Position numbers and translations under genes: made by a program. From the NCBI GenBank assembly GCA_902826515.1, contig CADEFD010000025.1:1-37854 (forward strand): 37,854 bases of DNA, in the 5' to 3' direction. Origin of the DNA: an uncultured Acidobacteriota bacterium. Its GTDB lineage: Bacteria > Acidobacteriota > Vicinamibacteria > Vicinamibacterales > UBA2999. Shown here piece after piece: positions 17,973 through 27,858 of the stretch; position 1 is the stretch's first letter, and each line of letters starts with the position of its first letter. Under the pieces are notes generated by a model. The model was not told the origin of the DNA. It did not search any database and saw only the letters and a list, made by a program, of their open reading frames with translations.

Positions 17973-19757
17973 ATGCCCGACTTGTGGTGGCCTCCGCTCG
18001 CCGCGTTCCTGCTCTCCGTCGCCCTGACGTATGTGGTGCGGCCGGCGGCGCGCATGGTCGGGGCGGTGGCGACGCCCAAGGAGGACCGCTGGCATCGCGG
18101 CACGATTCCCCTGCTCGGCGGCGTCTCGATCGCCGGCGCCGTGCTCATCGTGGTGCCCCTCCTGCCGGCGCTCTCGTGGAGCGCGTGGGCGCTCGTCGGC
18201 GGCGCGGCCGCCCTGGCGCTCGTGGGCCTGCTCGACGACTTCCGGCCGCTGCGTCCGCAGGTCAAGTTCCTGGTGCAGGTCATCGTCACCGCCATCGTGG
18301 TGGCGGGCGGCGTGCGGCTCACGGTGACCGGCGTCTCGCCGATTGACCAACTCCTCACGCTCGTCTGGCTGGTCGGCGTCACCAACGCCTTCAACCTGCT
18401 CGACAACATGGACGGGCTGGCCGCCGGCATCGGGCTCATCGCGGCCGGCTTCCGCTGCTACTTCTTCCTCGTGGACGGCAACGCCGAAGGCGCCTGGCTC
18501 GCCGCCACGCTCTGCGGCGCGCTCGCCGGATTCCTCCTCTTCAACTTCCAGCCGGCCTCGATCTTCATGGGCGACACCGGCAGCCTCTTCATCGGCATGC
18601 TGGTCGGCGGCCTGAACGTGATCGGGCCCTACGCCTACAGCCGCGGCACGGTCGCGGTGCTGATGCTGCCGGTGCTCGTGCTGCTCGTGCCGATCTTCGA
18701 CACCCTCTTCGTCACCATCGCCCGCACGCTCGCCGGAAGGTCGATCGCGCAGGGCGGCCGCGATCACACCTCGCACCGGCTCGTGGCGCTCGGCCTGTCG
18801 GAACGCGGCGCCGTGCTGGCGCTCTGGAGCATGGCCTTCGGGTCGGGCGTGGTGGCGGTGCTCTCGTATCGCCACGGCCTGCCGTATACCGCCACGCTGG
18901 TCGGGCTGCTCGTGGCGGGGCTCGCCGTGCTCGGCGTGAAGCTCGGCCTGCAGCGCGTCTATCCGCCGCGTGCCGATGTCGGCGCCATCCGCGTCGTGAC
19001 CGACCTCCGCTACAAGAAGCAGGTCGCCACTGTCGCCCTCGACGCCGCCCTCGTCGCCCTGGCCTACTACTCGGCCTACCTGCTGCGCTTCGAAGGCACA
19101 CTCGAGCGCGAGCTGCCCGTGTTCTCGAGCTCGCTGCTCATCATCCTCGTGACGCACGTCGTGATGCTCGGCGCCTTCGGCACCTACCAGGACTCGTGGC
19201 GCCACTCGGGCATCCGCGATCTGGTGAAGCTCACGGCCGCGGCCACCGCCGGCACCGCCCTCGCCATGCTCGTCGTGCTGCTCGCGTTCCGGTTCGAGGG
19301 CTACTCGCGCGCGGTGTTCGCCATCCACTGGCTGCTCACGACGAGTTTCCTGTGCGGCAGCCGCGTGCTCTTCCGGGCCCTCGGCGAGCTCTTCGTCGCC
19401 GCCGAAAGTGACGGCCCGCGCACAGTCATCTACGGCGCCGGCGCCGGCGGGGTGATGGTGCTGCGCGAGGCCCGCTCGAACGGCGACCTCGACTGGAAGA
19501 TCATCGGCTTCATCGACGACGATCGCGGCAAGTTCCGGACGAGCGTGCAGGGGGTGCCGGTGCTCGGCAGTCTCGAACAGGTGGCGCCGCTGCTGACCTC
19601 CGGCCAGGTGTCCCAGGTGGTCGTCTCGACCTCGACCGTGGCACCGGAACGTCTCGACGCCCTGACGCGCCTGTGCGCGGATGCCGGCGTCCGCACCCTC
19701 GTGGCCTCCCTCCAGTTCCACGATGCGCCAGGCTTCGGCGGGGCGCCCCGCGAATAG
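17973..19757 (+). CDS. WecA/MraY-type polyprenyl-phosphate GlcNAc(-like)-1-phosphate transferase fused to WbpM/CapD-type N-terminal module
   Basis: A 594-residue membrane protein of two parts. Residues 1 to about 335 form a polytopic initiating transferase with Asp88-Asp89 (LLDDFRPL), NLLDNMDG (Asp144, Asp147), MGDTGS (Asp201) and DHTSHRL (His265, His268). These are all the catalytic motifs of the WecA family, which moves HexNAc-1-phosphate to undecaprenyl phosphate. From residue 348 comes the four-helix membrane module (YKKQVATVALDAALVALAYYSAYLLRFEG) and a Rossmann domain (VIYGAGAGG from about 485) found at the front of WbpM/CapD/PglF 4,6-dehydratases. The catalytic SDR domain that should follow is absent; the protein ends cleanly. 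It probably starts the glycan made by this locus. Confidence 0.87.
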   Translation: MPDLWWPPLAAFLLSVALTYVVRPAARMVGAVATPKEDRWHRGTIPLLGGVSIAGAVLIVVPLLPALSWSAWALVGGAAALALVGLLDDFRPLRPQVKFLVQVIVTAIVVAGGVRLTVTGVSPIDQLLTLVWLVGVTNAFNLLDNMDGLAAGIGLIAAGFRCYFFLVDGNAEGAWLAATLCGALAGFLLFNFQPASIFMGDTGSLFIGMLVGGLNVIGPYAYSRGTVAVLMLPVLVLLVPIFDTLFVTIARTLAGRSIAQGGRDHTSHRLVALGLSERGAVLALWSMAFGSGVVAVLSYRHGLPYTATLVGLLVAGLAVLGVKLGLQRVYPPRADVGAIRVVTDLRYKKQVATVALDAALVALAYYSAYLLRFEGTLERELPVFSSSLLIILVTHVVMLGAFGTYQDSWRHSGIRDLVKLTAAATAGTALAMLVVLLAFRFEGYSRAVFAIHWLLTTSFLCGSRVLFRALGELFVAAESDGPRTVIYGAGAGGVMVLREARSNGDLDWKIIGFIDDDRGKFRTSVQGVPVLGSLEQVAPLLTSGQVSQVVVSTSTVAPERLDALTRLCADAGVRTLVASLQFHDAPGFGGAPRE

Positions 19758-19767
19758 GCCGTGTCGT

Positions 19768-19789
19768 CACCGCCAGCTTGTCGGCGGTG
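19768..19789 (+). terminator. Hairpin after the fused transferase gene
   Basis: CACCGCC (19768-19774) and GGCGGTG (19783-19789) form a perfect 7-base stem with an 8-base loop, 10 bases past the stop codon. There is no T-tract, so it is at best a weak or factor-assisted terminator or an mRNA-stabilising end. The loop overlaps the possible -35 of the next promoter. Confidence 0.35.
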
Positions 19790-19807
19790 CGCGCGGAATG
19801 GTACGCT
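19778..19807 (+). promoter_or_regulatory. Possible promoter of the nucleotide-sugar dehydrogenase operon
   Basis: TTGTCG (19778-19783), an 18-base gap and TACGCT (19802-19807) preceded by TGG, an extended -10 form. The same hexamer pair, nearly, occurs before thiS. Downstream in the leader a strong hairpin (19819-19826 with 19833-19840, one G-T pair) sits just before the GAGGAG ribosome-binding site. Confidence 0.4.
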
Positions 19808-19859
19808 AGATCGGTTGAGCCGGGCATTCGTGTGCCTGGCAGGGACCTGAGGAGAGCCA

Positions 19860-22158
<2,299 letters not shown>

Positions 22159-22181
22159 GCCCGGCGCGTCCCGACGGTTCC

Positions 22182-23312
22182 ATGGCCACCACACCCTCCG
22201 CGCCCGTTCCCCTGCTCGACCTGCAGGCCCAGTACCGGCCGCTCCGCGAGGCCCTCCTCGCGGCGGTCACGCGGGTCTGCGACAGCCAGCGCTGCATCCT
22301 CGGCGACGAAGTGGCCGCCCTCGAGCGCGAGCTGGCCGACTATCTCGGCGTGGCGCACGCGCTCGGCGTCTCGTCGGGCACCGACGCGCTCGTGGCCGCG
22401 CTCATGGCCCTCGAGATCGGCGCCGGCGACGAGGTCATCACGCCCACCTTCTCGTTCTTCGCATCGGCCGGTTCGGTCGTGCGCGTGGGTGCGCGGCCGG
22501 TGTTCGTGGACATCGATCCGGCCACCTACAACCTCGACGTCGAGGCGGTGGAGAAGGCGATCACGCCGCGCACGAAGGCCATCATGCCCGTCCATCTCTA
22601 CGGGCAGGCGGCCGGCATGACGGCGCTGCTGGCCGTCGCGAAGGCGCACGGCCTGGCCGTCATCGAAGACGCCGCGCAGGCCATCGGCGCGAAAGACGGC
22701 GGTACCGCCGTGGGCGGGCTCGGCACCATCGGCTGCTTTTCGTTCTATCCCACGAAGAACCTCGGCGCCTTCGGCGACGGCGGCCTCGTGATCACGAACG
22801 ACCCGGCGCTCTTCGAGCGGCTGCGCCTGCTGCGCGATCACGGGCAGCACCCGAAGTACCACCACGCGATCGTCGGCGGCAACTTCCGGCTGGATGCGAT
22901 TCAGGGCGCCGTGCTGCGCGTGAAGCTGCCGCATCTGGCGTCGTGGACCGAAGGCCGGCGGCGCAATGCCGCGCGCTACCGTGTGCTCTTCGCCGACGCC
23001 GGCCTCGATACGGTGGTCGCGCTGCCGTACGAACGTCCGGACGCGTATCACATCTACAACCAGTTCGTGGTGCAGGTGCCGGATCGCGACCGCGTCCGCG
23101 CGCACCTGGCATCGCTCGGCATCGGCACCGAGATCTACTACCCGGTGCCGTTCCACCGCCAGGCGTGCTTCGCGAACCTCGGGCATCCGCTCGACGCGTT
23201 CCCGCGCGCCGACGCGGCGGCCGGGCGCGTGCTGGCGCTGCCGATTTTTCCGGAGCTGGCAGACACGCAGCTGCAGCAGGTCGTCGCCGCCATCGGCGAC
23301 GCCGTGCGCTGA
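22182..23312 (+). CDS. DegT/DnrJ/EryC1 sugar aminotransferase (WbpE-like)
   Basis: A 376-residue PLP enzyme that aminates a keto sugar nucleotide. The N-terminus PLLDLQAQYRPLREALLAAV and CILGDEVAALERELADYLG resemble the WbpE/WlbC and FdtB/QdtB branch. The cofactor lysine is Lys192 in FYPTKNLGAFGDGG. With the dehydrogenase upstream, a 3-amino uronic acid is plausible, but family members act on many substrates. The frame continues upstream through gmd; the ATG at 22182, 23 bases after gmd, is the sensible start. Its stop lies 7 bases from that of the convergent ligase-like gene. Confidence 0.85.
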   Translation: MATTPSAPVPLLDLQAQYRPLREALLAAVTRVCDSQRCILGDEVAALERELADYLGVAHALGVSSGTDALVAALMALEIGAGDEVITPTFSFFASAGSVVRVGARPVFVDIDPATYNLDVEAVEKAITPRTKAIMPVHLYGQAAGMTALLAVAKAHGLAVIEDAAQAIGAKDGGTAVGGLGTIGCFSFYPTKNLGAFGDGGLVITNDPALFERLRLLRDHGQHPKYHHAIVGGNFRLDAIQGAVLRVKLPHLASWTEGRRRNAARYRVLFADAGLDTVVALPYERPDAYHIYNQFVVQVPDRDRVRAHLASLGIGTEIYYPVPFHRQACFANLGHPLDAFPRADAAAGRVLALPIFPELADTQLQQVVAAIGDAVR

Positions 23313-23319
23313 GCGCGCG

Positions 23320-25200
23320 CTAGTCGTCGAGCCAGGCGTTGACGACGGCGGCGCGCCGCGTGCCGCCGGCGCCCGGCCACGGGCGGCCGATGTCGACGCG
23401 CACCATCGGCCACTGCTTGGGCGGCACCGCCAGCCGGCACTCGAACGGCGTGGCGTCCCTGGCCTCGTGCTCGCACGCGATCCCGCCGCGCCCTGACACG
23501 ACCACCCGCACGGGGCGCGTGGCGGCGTCCTCGTGCGGCACGACGACCCGCGTCACCAGCGTGCGATGGCTGCCGGGATCGACCACCGCGACGCCGCGCT
23601 GGTCCATCCAGCGCCCGGTCCCGTACGGTGTCGGACCCACCGGCGTGACGCCGTAGCTGTAGGGCGTGTGGAAGCGGGCCGCACGGTAGGCGGGGCGAAG
23701 ATCCCGCCAGCCCGTCACTGCCGACCCCACGGCGCAGGCGAGCGCCAGCGCCCAGATCAGCCGGCCGTCGCGCGCGCGAACCGGTGCGCCGGCCGGCGCC
23801 GGCCAGCTGGTGACGGCGTGCGCGATGACCAGTCCGGCCAGCACCTGCAGCAGGGGGTGCGGCATCGGCGGCGAGACGAGCGCGAGCAGTCCCAGACCCG
23901 CGAGCGGCGCCGCGGCGGCGGCGTGTTCGCGCCTGGCCAGCGCACGCGCGAGCGCGGCGAGTGCCAGGAGCGAGCAGGCGAACGCCGGCAGGCTGCCGGC
24001 AAGGCCCAGTTCCGCGGCCTGCTGGCGCCACCAGTTCTGCGCGTTGTCGGGCGGCAGCGCAAAGGCGATCGCCTCGCTGGCGTAGCCGGTGACGAGGCTG
24101 CCGAACGTGCCCGGTCCGGCGCCCACCCACGGATGGTCCGTGATGATCGCCATCGCGGCCGGTCCGTAGCCGTCGCGATCCCACGCGAAGCGCCACACCC
24201 CCTCGGCGCCGGTCGTCCAGATTCCGCGGATGGTGTCGGCCAGGCGGCCGATGGCGTGGCCCATCGAGGCGTCGGGCACGCGGTCGGCCGCGACGACCAC
24301 GGCCACGAGCCCCAGCCCGGCCGCCAGCGCGAGCCAGCGGACCGGCCGGCTCGCCGCCAGTGCCTGCAGGCCCAGCACGAGGGCGAACACGGCCAGGGCC
24401 GATCGCGACCCGGTGGCGATGATGCCGGCCAGGCAGAGGGCCAGCCAGGCGGCGCCCCAGGCGACGGGCGGCACGACGGCGGGGCGCGCCGCCGAGGCCA
24501 CGACGATCGGCCCGACGAGGGCGATGAGCGCGGCCGTGGCATTGGCGTCGAGCAGCGTGCCCGACGAGCGCCGCAGCGCCACCCACGGTTCGCCGCTCAG
24601 GAATGCCGGGTTCACCTGTTGCTGCCACAGCGCGAGGGCGGCGGCCGCCGCGACGCCGGGCAGCAGCGCGGTCCACGTCCAGCGGCGGGCGTTGGCGGTG
24701 GCGCCCCAGTACCAATCGAAGAGCAGCAGGGCGACCAGTTGCGCGAGGCCCGTCAGCAGCACGACGCCGGCGTCATTGGGGGAGCCGGCCGCCGCCAGTG
24801 TGAAGTCGATCTCGCGCGCCGCCACCACCGGCGTCACGAGGGCCAGCACGAGCGCCCAGCCGGCGACCGCACCGCCCCAGAGTCCCTCGGCGTGCCAGGG
24901 GCGACGGCCCGGCCAGGCCAGCACCGCGGCAAGGCCGGCCAGCCACGGCATCAGCAGGTCGAAGTCGCCCGGCGGCCCCCATGGCCGCATCAGCACCGGC
25001 CAGAGCGGCGCCAGTGCCAGCGCGCCGGCCACGCCGGGCGTCGCGCCCGCCAGCAGGCGCAGCAGCAGGCCGGCGGCCACGGCGGCGACGGTGGGCCACG
25101 CCGCGCCGTCCTGCGCGGTGCGCAGGGCCGCGTGGGCAAGCGGGAGCAGCACCGCCGCGAGGCCGACGGCGACGCGCGCGGCACGCAGGGCTGGAGTCAC
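23320..25200 (-). CDS. O-antigen ligase/polymerase-like membrane protein (WaaL/Wzy_C family)
   Basis: A 626-residue polytopic protein with about ten to twelve hydrophobic segments. Signature pieces are GTLLDANATAALIAL, ATGSRSALAVFALVLG and the large periplasmic-loop motif HPWVGAGPGTFGSL followed by NAQNWWRQQAAELGLAG, typical of O-antigen ligases and Wzy polymerases. After the last membrane segment (about residue 475) there is a periplasmic C-terminal domain of about 130 residues. Ligase and polymerase cannot be told apart by these motifs. The GTG start lies 22 bases after the methyltransferase stop on the same strand, so it appears to be the last gene of the thiS-thiG-methyltransferase unit. 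Confidence 0.82.
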   Translation of the reverse strand: MTPALRAARVAVGLAAVLLPLAHAALRTAQDGAAWPTVAAVAAGLLLRLLAGATPGVAGALALAPLWPVLMRPWGPPGDFDLLMPWLAGLAAVLAWPGRRPWHAEGLWGGAVAGWALVLALVTPVVAAREIDFTLAAAGSPNDAGVVLLTGLAQLVALLLFDWYWGATANARRWTWTALLPGVAAAAALALWQQQVNPAFLSGEPWVALRRSSGTLLDANATAALIALVGPIVVASAARPAVVPPVAWGAAWLALCLAGIIATGSRSALAVFALVLGLQALAASRPVRWLALAAGLGLVAVVVAADRVPDASMGHAIGRLADTIRGIWTTGAEGVWRFAWDRDGYGPAAMAIITDHPWVGAGPGTFGSLVTGYASEAIAFALPPDNAQNWWRQQAAELGLAGSLPAFACSLLALAALARALARREHAAAAAPLAGLGLLALVSPPMPHPLLQVLAGLVIAHAVTSWPAPAGAPVRARDGRLIWALALACAVGSAVTGWRDLRPAYRAARFHTPYSYGVTPVGPTPYGTGRWMDQRGVAVVDPGSHRTLVTRVVVPHEDAATRPVRVVVSGRGGIACEHEARDATPFECRLAVPPKQWPMVRVDIGRPWPGAGGTRRAAVVNAWLDD

Positions 25201-25222
25201 GGGGTCCGTGAGTGGCGGCGCG

Positions 25223-26749
25223 TCAGGGGCGCCTGGCGACGATCGCGTAATCGCGGTGGGTGAAGAACAACCCGTTCAGCCGGTCGACGTTGCGATCGAG
25301 GACGTCGAGGAGGGACGGCAGAGCGGGATCCGAGGCGGCGGCGCGGGCGGCGGCAGGGAGCCGTTCGAGTTTGCCCGCCTCGGGATAGGGCGAGCGCCAC
25401 TGGATGGTGACGTCGGTGAAGCCGGCGGCCATGACCAGGAACTTCAGCGTGTCGGGATGCACCGGGCGCACGTGCGTCAGGTCGCGCACGTAGCTGTCGA
25501 AGAAGGCGCTCCAGCAGGCGGGGTTGATCGTCTCGAGCACGATCGCGGCGCCGGGCCTGAGCGCCTGCGCCGCCGCGGCCAGGAACCGCAGCAGGTAGTC
25601 GGGCTGCAGGTGCTCCACGACCTGGCAGGCGATGAGGCCGCCGAGGCTGCCGGGCGCCGACCCCGCCACGAACGACAGGCCGTCGGTTTCGGTGACGTCG
25701 AAGCCCTTGGCGCGGCTGCGCTCGACCATCTCGTGGTTGAGATCGACGCCGCGCGCCGTCAGGCCGGCGGATCGCAGCAGCTCGAGGAACTCGCCGCGCC
25801 CGCAGCCGACGTCCACGACATCGCCGGCCCCGGCGAAGATCGGCAGGTAGTCGGCCATGCGCTGCCGGATCTCGCTCTCGCTGCCGCGGAAGAGATCCTC
25901 GAAGCCCGCGTACTGCTGGCTCTGCAGGCGATCGCCGGCGAGCATCTGCTGGTGCGTGTCGCTCGCGGCGGCCGCCGCCTGGGGCACGGGGGCCGGTGCG
26001 CTGGTCGTCGGGGCGGCGCTCTGCGGCGCCGCCGGTACGCCGCGCGCGATCTCGCGGCTCAGCGCGAGCGAGGTCTGCTGCAGCACGGTCATCGCCGTGG
26101 CGAGATCGGCGAGACGGGCGTCGTAGCGCTGATCGCGGCCGAGCAGCGACTCGTAGCGCTTCAGCATCTCGTCCGACAGGCCGCTCGTGGCGGCGGCGAG
26201 GCCCCGCGCGATGTCTTCGAGGCGGCCGATCGCGACCTGCGCGTCTTCGGCCGTGCGGCGCGCCAGCCCGGCGAACTCGTAGTCCTTGGTGTCCACGTAC
26301 GGGGTGAGCGTCTGCAGGTAGACGACCAGCATCGACTGGAAGTGCGCGGCCTCCTCCACCTGGCGGCGCACCAGGCCGATGGTGGCGGCGATGGCGTCGG
26401 TGACGGCGCGTTCGCGCGGGATGCTGCGGTTCACGTGATCGACGAGCGACGCGTTGAACTGCTGCTGCGCGGCCAGCGCCGGCTGCATGGTGCGCCAGAC
26501 GAAGGCGGCAAGGCGGCCCTTCCAGCCGCTCGCGGCCGGCGCGTGGCCGAGCAGCGCGAACTGCTGGTTGAGCGGCGTGACCTGATGTTCGTCGGGCCCC
26601 GGCGGCGGATGCGGCAGGTCGGCCAGACGCTGCACGGCGGCATCCACGGCCGTGAGGGCCGCGTTGTAGCGCGCGTCGGCGGCCTCGCGCTCGCGCTTCA
26701 GGCGCGCGAGGTCGTCCTCCGACACCGTGCGCGCGACGGCCTCGGCCAC
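25223..26749 (-). CDS. Coiled-coil protein with C-terminal SAM-dependent methyltransferase domain
   Basis: A 508-residue protein. The first 240 residues are predicted mostly helical with heptad-like charged stretches (EDDLARLKREREAADARYNAAL and later), then an Ala/Pro-rich linker. A class I methyltransferase follows, with motif I VVDVGCGRGEF near residue 308, GVDLNHEMVERSR as the acidic loop and LVGLI-like ACQVVEHLQPDYL. Similar proteins sit in polysaccharide loci and may methylate sugars or cap chains, as the coiled-coil WbdD does; that function is inference. The start is a GTG whose G is shared with the thiG TAG stop; upstream frame is a shadow of thiG. Confidence 0.8.
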   Translation of the reverse strand: MAEAVARTVSEDDLARLKREREAADARYNAALTAVDAAVQRLADLPHPPPGPDEHQVTPLNQQFALLGHAPAASGWKGRLAAFVWRTMQPALAAQQQFNASLVDHVNRSIPRERAVTDAIAATIGLVRRQVEEAAHFQSMLVVYLQTLTPYVDTKDYEFAGLARRTAEDAQVAIGRLEDIARGLAAATSGLSDEMLKRYESLLGRDQRYDARLADLATAMTVLQQTSLALSREIARGVPAAPQSAAPTTSAPAPVPQAAAAASDTHQQMLAGDRLQSQQYAGFEDLFRGSESEIRQRMADYLPIFAGAGDVVDVGCGRGEFLELLRSAGLTARGVDLNHEMVERSRAKGFDVTETDGLSFVAGSAPGSLGGLIACQVVEHLQPDYLLRFLAAAAQALRPGAAIVLETINPACWSAFFDSYVRDLTHVRPVHPDTLKFLVMAAGFTDVTIQWRSPYPEAGKLERLPAAARAAASDPALPSLLDVLDRNVDRLNGLFFTHRDYAIVARRP

Positions 26750-27537
26750 TAGCGTCCCACCATGCCGTCGATCGGGCTGCTCGCCGACGCGTAGAGGCGC
26801 TTCGGGATGCGGCCGGCGAGGTAGGCCAGGCGGCCGGCGATGACGCCGTGTTTCATGGCCGCGGCCATCGCGATCGGATCGCGCGCGCCGGCCACCGCCG
26901 TGTTCAGCAGCACGGCGTCGGCGCCGAGTTCCATGGCGAGGGCGGCATCGGAGGCCGTGCCCACGCCGGCATCGACGATGATCGGCACCCGCGCCTGCTC
27001 GCGGATGATGCGCAGGTTGGTGACGTTCTGGATGCCGAGGCCGGAGCCGATCGGCGCGCCGGCCGGCATCACCGCCACGGCGCCGGCGTCCTCGAGCTTG
27101 CGGCACACGATCGGGTCGTCGTTCGTGTAGGGCAGCACGACGAAGCCGTCTTTCACGAGCACCTTCGTGGCTTCGACGAGGGCGGCGGTGTCGGGAAAGA
27201 GCGTGGCCTCGTCGCCGATGACCTCGAGCTTGACCCAGTGCGAGAGGCCGGCTTCGCGGCCGAGGTGCGCCGTGCGGATCGCATCCTCGGCGGTGTAGCA
27301 GCCGGCCGTGTTCGGCAGCAGCGTGATGGCCGCCGTGTCGATGAAGTCGAGCAGCGACGCCGAGCGCCGCGTGATGTCCACACGCCGCACCGCGACGGTC
27401 ACCATCTCGGTGCCGCCGGCCCGGTGAGCCGCCTGCATGATCTCGGGCGAGGGGTACTTGCCGGTGCCGAGGATGAGCCGCGAGCCGAACGTGCGGCCCG
27501 CGATGACCAGCGGATCGGGCGCGCCAGCGGCCGTCAT
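26749..27537 (-). CDS. thiG: Thiazole synthase
   Basis: A 262-residue TIM-barrel enzyme that builds the thiazole phosphate of thiamine from deoxyxylulose 5-phosphate, dehydroglycine and the sulfur on ThiS thiocarboxylate. The Schiff-base lysine is Lys103 in [10 protein letters not shown]; other conserved parts are [43 protein letters not shown] and [11 protein letters not shown]. The ATG overlaps the thiS stop as ATGA. Length is normal. Confidence 0.96.
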   Translation of the reverse strand: MTAAGAPDPLVIAGRTFGSRLILGTGKYPSPEIMQAAHRAGGTEMVTVAVRRVDITRRSASLLDFIDTAAITLLPNTAGCYTAEDAIRTAHLGREAGLSHWVKLEVIGDEATLFPDTAALVEATKVLVKDGFVVLPYTNDDPIVCRKLEDAGAVAVMPAGAPIGSGLGIQNVTNLRIIREQARVPIIVDAGVGTASDAALAMELGADAVLLNTAVAGARDPIAMAAAMKHGVIAGRLAYLAGRIPKRLYASASSPIDGMVGR

Positions 27538-27752
27538 CGGCCCGCCTCCGGCGCGCCGCCGCCCACGAAGTTGACGATTTCCATCGAGTCTCCGGCCTGC
27601 ACGATCGTGGTCTCGAAGGCCGCCCGCTTCAGCACGACGAGGTTCAGCTCGACCGCCACCCGTCGCGGGTCGATCTGCAGGCTCGCCAGGAGCGCGGCCA
27701 CGGAGATCGGGCCGTCCAGGTCGAAGGGGTCGCCGTTCAGTTGAATGGTCAC
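27534..27752 (-). CDS. thiS: Sulfur carrier protein ThiS with a C-terminal extension
   Basis: A 72-residue beta-grasp protein that carries sulfur as a C-terminal thiocarboxylate for ThiG. It begins [12 protein letters not shown] and reaches the expected end EIVNFVGGG at residues 58-66. However, six more codons (APEAGR) precede the TGA stop. Active ThiS must end in Gly-Gly, so either the tail is removed or the protein is atypical. The reading frame is unambiguous because the stop overlaps the thiG ATG. The start is a GTG 17 bases from the predicted transcript start, leaving no space for a TPP riboswitch. Confidence 0.88.
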   Translation of the reverse strand: MTIQLNGDPFDLDGPISVAALLASLQIDPRRVAVELNLVVLKRAAFETTIVQAGDSMEIVNFVGGGAPEAGR

Positions 27753-27775
27753 GAGCGCGGAGGCGTACGCAGGCG

Positions 27776-27805
27776 AGCGTACTCAGCGCTTGGAAGGCAA
27801 GTCAA
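27776..27805 (-). promoter_or_regulatory. Promoter of the thiS-thiG-methyltransferase-ligase unit
   Basis: On the minus strand TTGACT (27800-27805), an 18-base spacer and TACGCT (27776-27781). The transcript would begin near 27769, about 17 bases before the thiS GTG. The -35 is a 5/6 match. The -10 is identical to that before the nucleotide-sugar dehydrogenase. Confidence 0.5.
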
Positions 27806-27809
27806 GGCG

Positions 27810-27840
27810 CGCGGGGGAAGGGACGCGCCCCTCCCCCGCG
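27810..27840 (-). terminator. Strong GC-rich hairpin between the modular secreted-protein gene and thiS
   Basis: CGCGGGGGA (27810-27818) pairs perfectly with TCCCCCGCG (27832-27840), with a loop that can itself pair GGG with CCC. It lies 18 bases past the stop of the minus-strand modular secreted protein, immediately before the thiS promoter. The position suits a terminator for that gene, but there is no U-tract, so the call is tentative. Confidence 0.45.
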
Positions 27841-27858
27841 ATGGTGCGGATGGACTGG

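Noticed and set aside
26750-27106. N-terminal extension of the coiled-coil methyltransferase across thiG
   Set aside because: The extra residues are Arg/His-rich shadow sequence of thiG; the GTG overlapping the thiG stop gives a sensible start.
27753-27858. TPP riboswitch upstream of thiS
   Set aside because: The predicted leader is only about 17 bases, and no THI-box elements such as CUGAGA were found; the strong hairpin lies upstream of the promoter.
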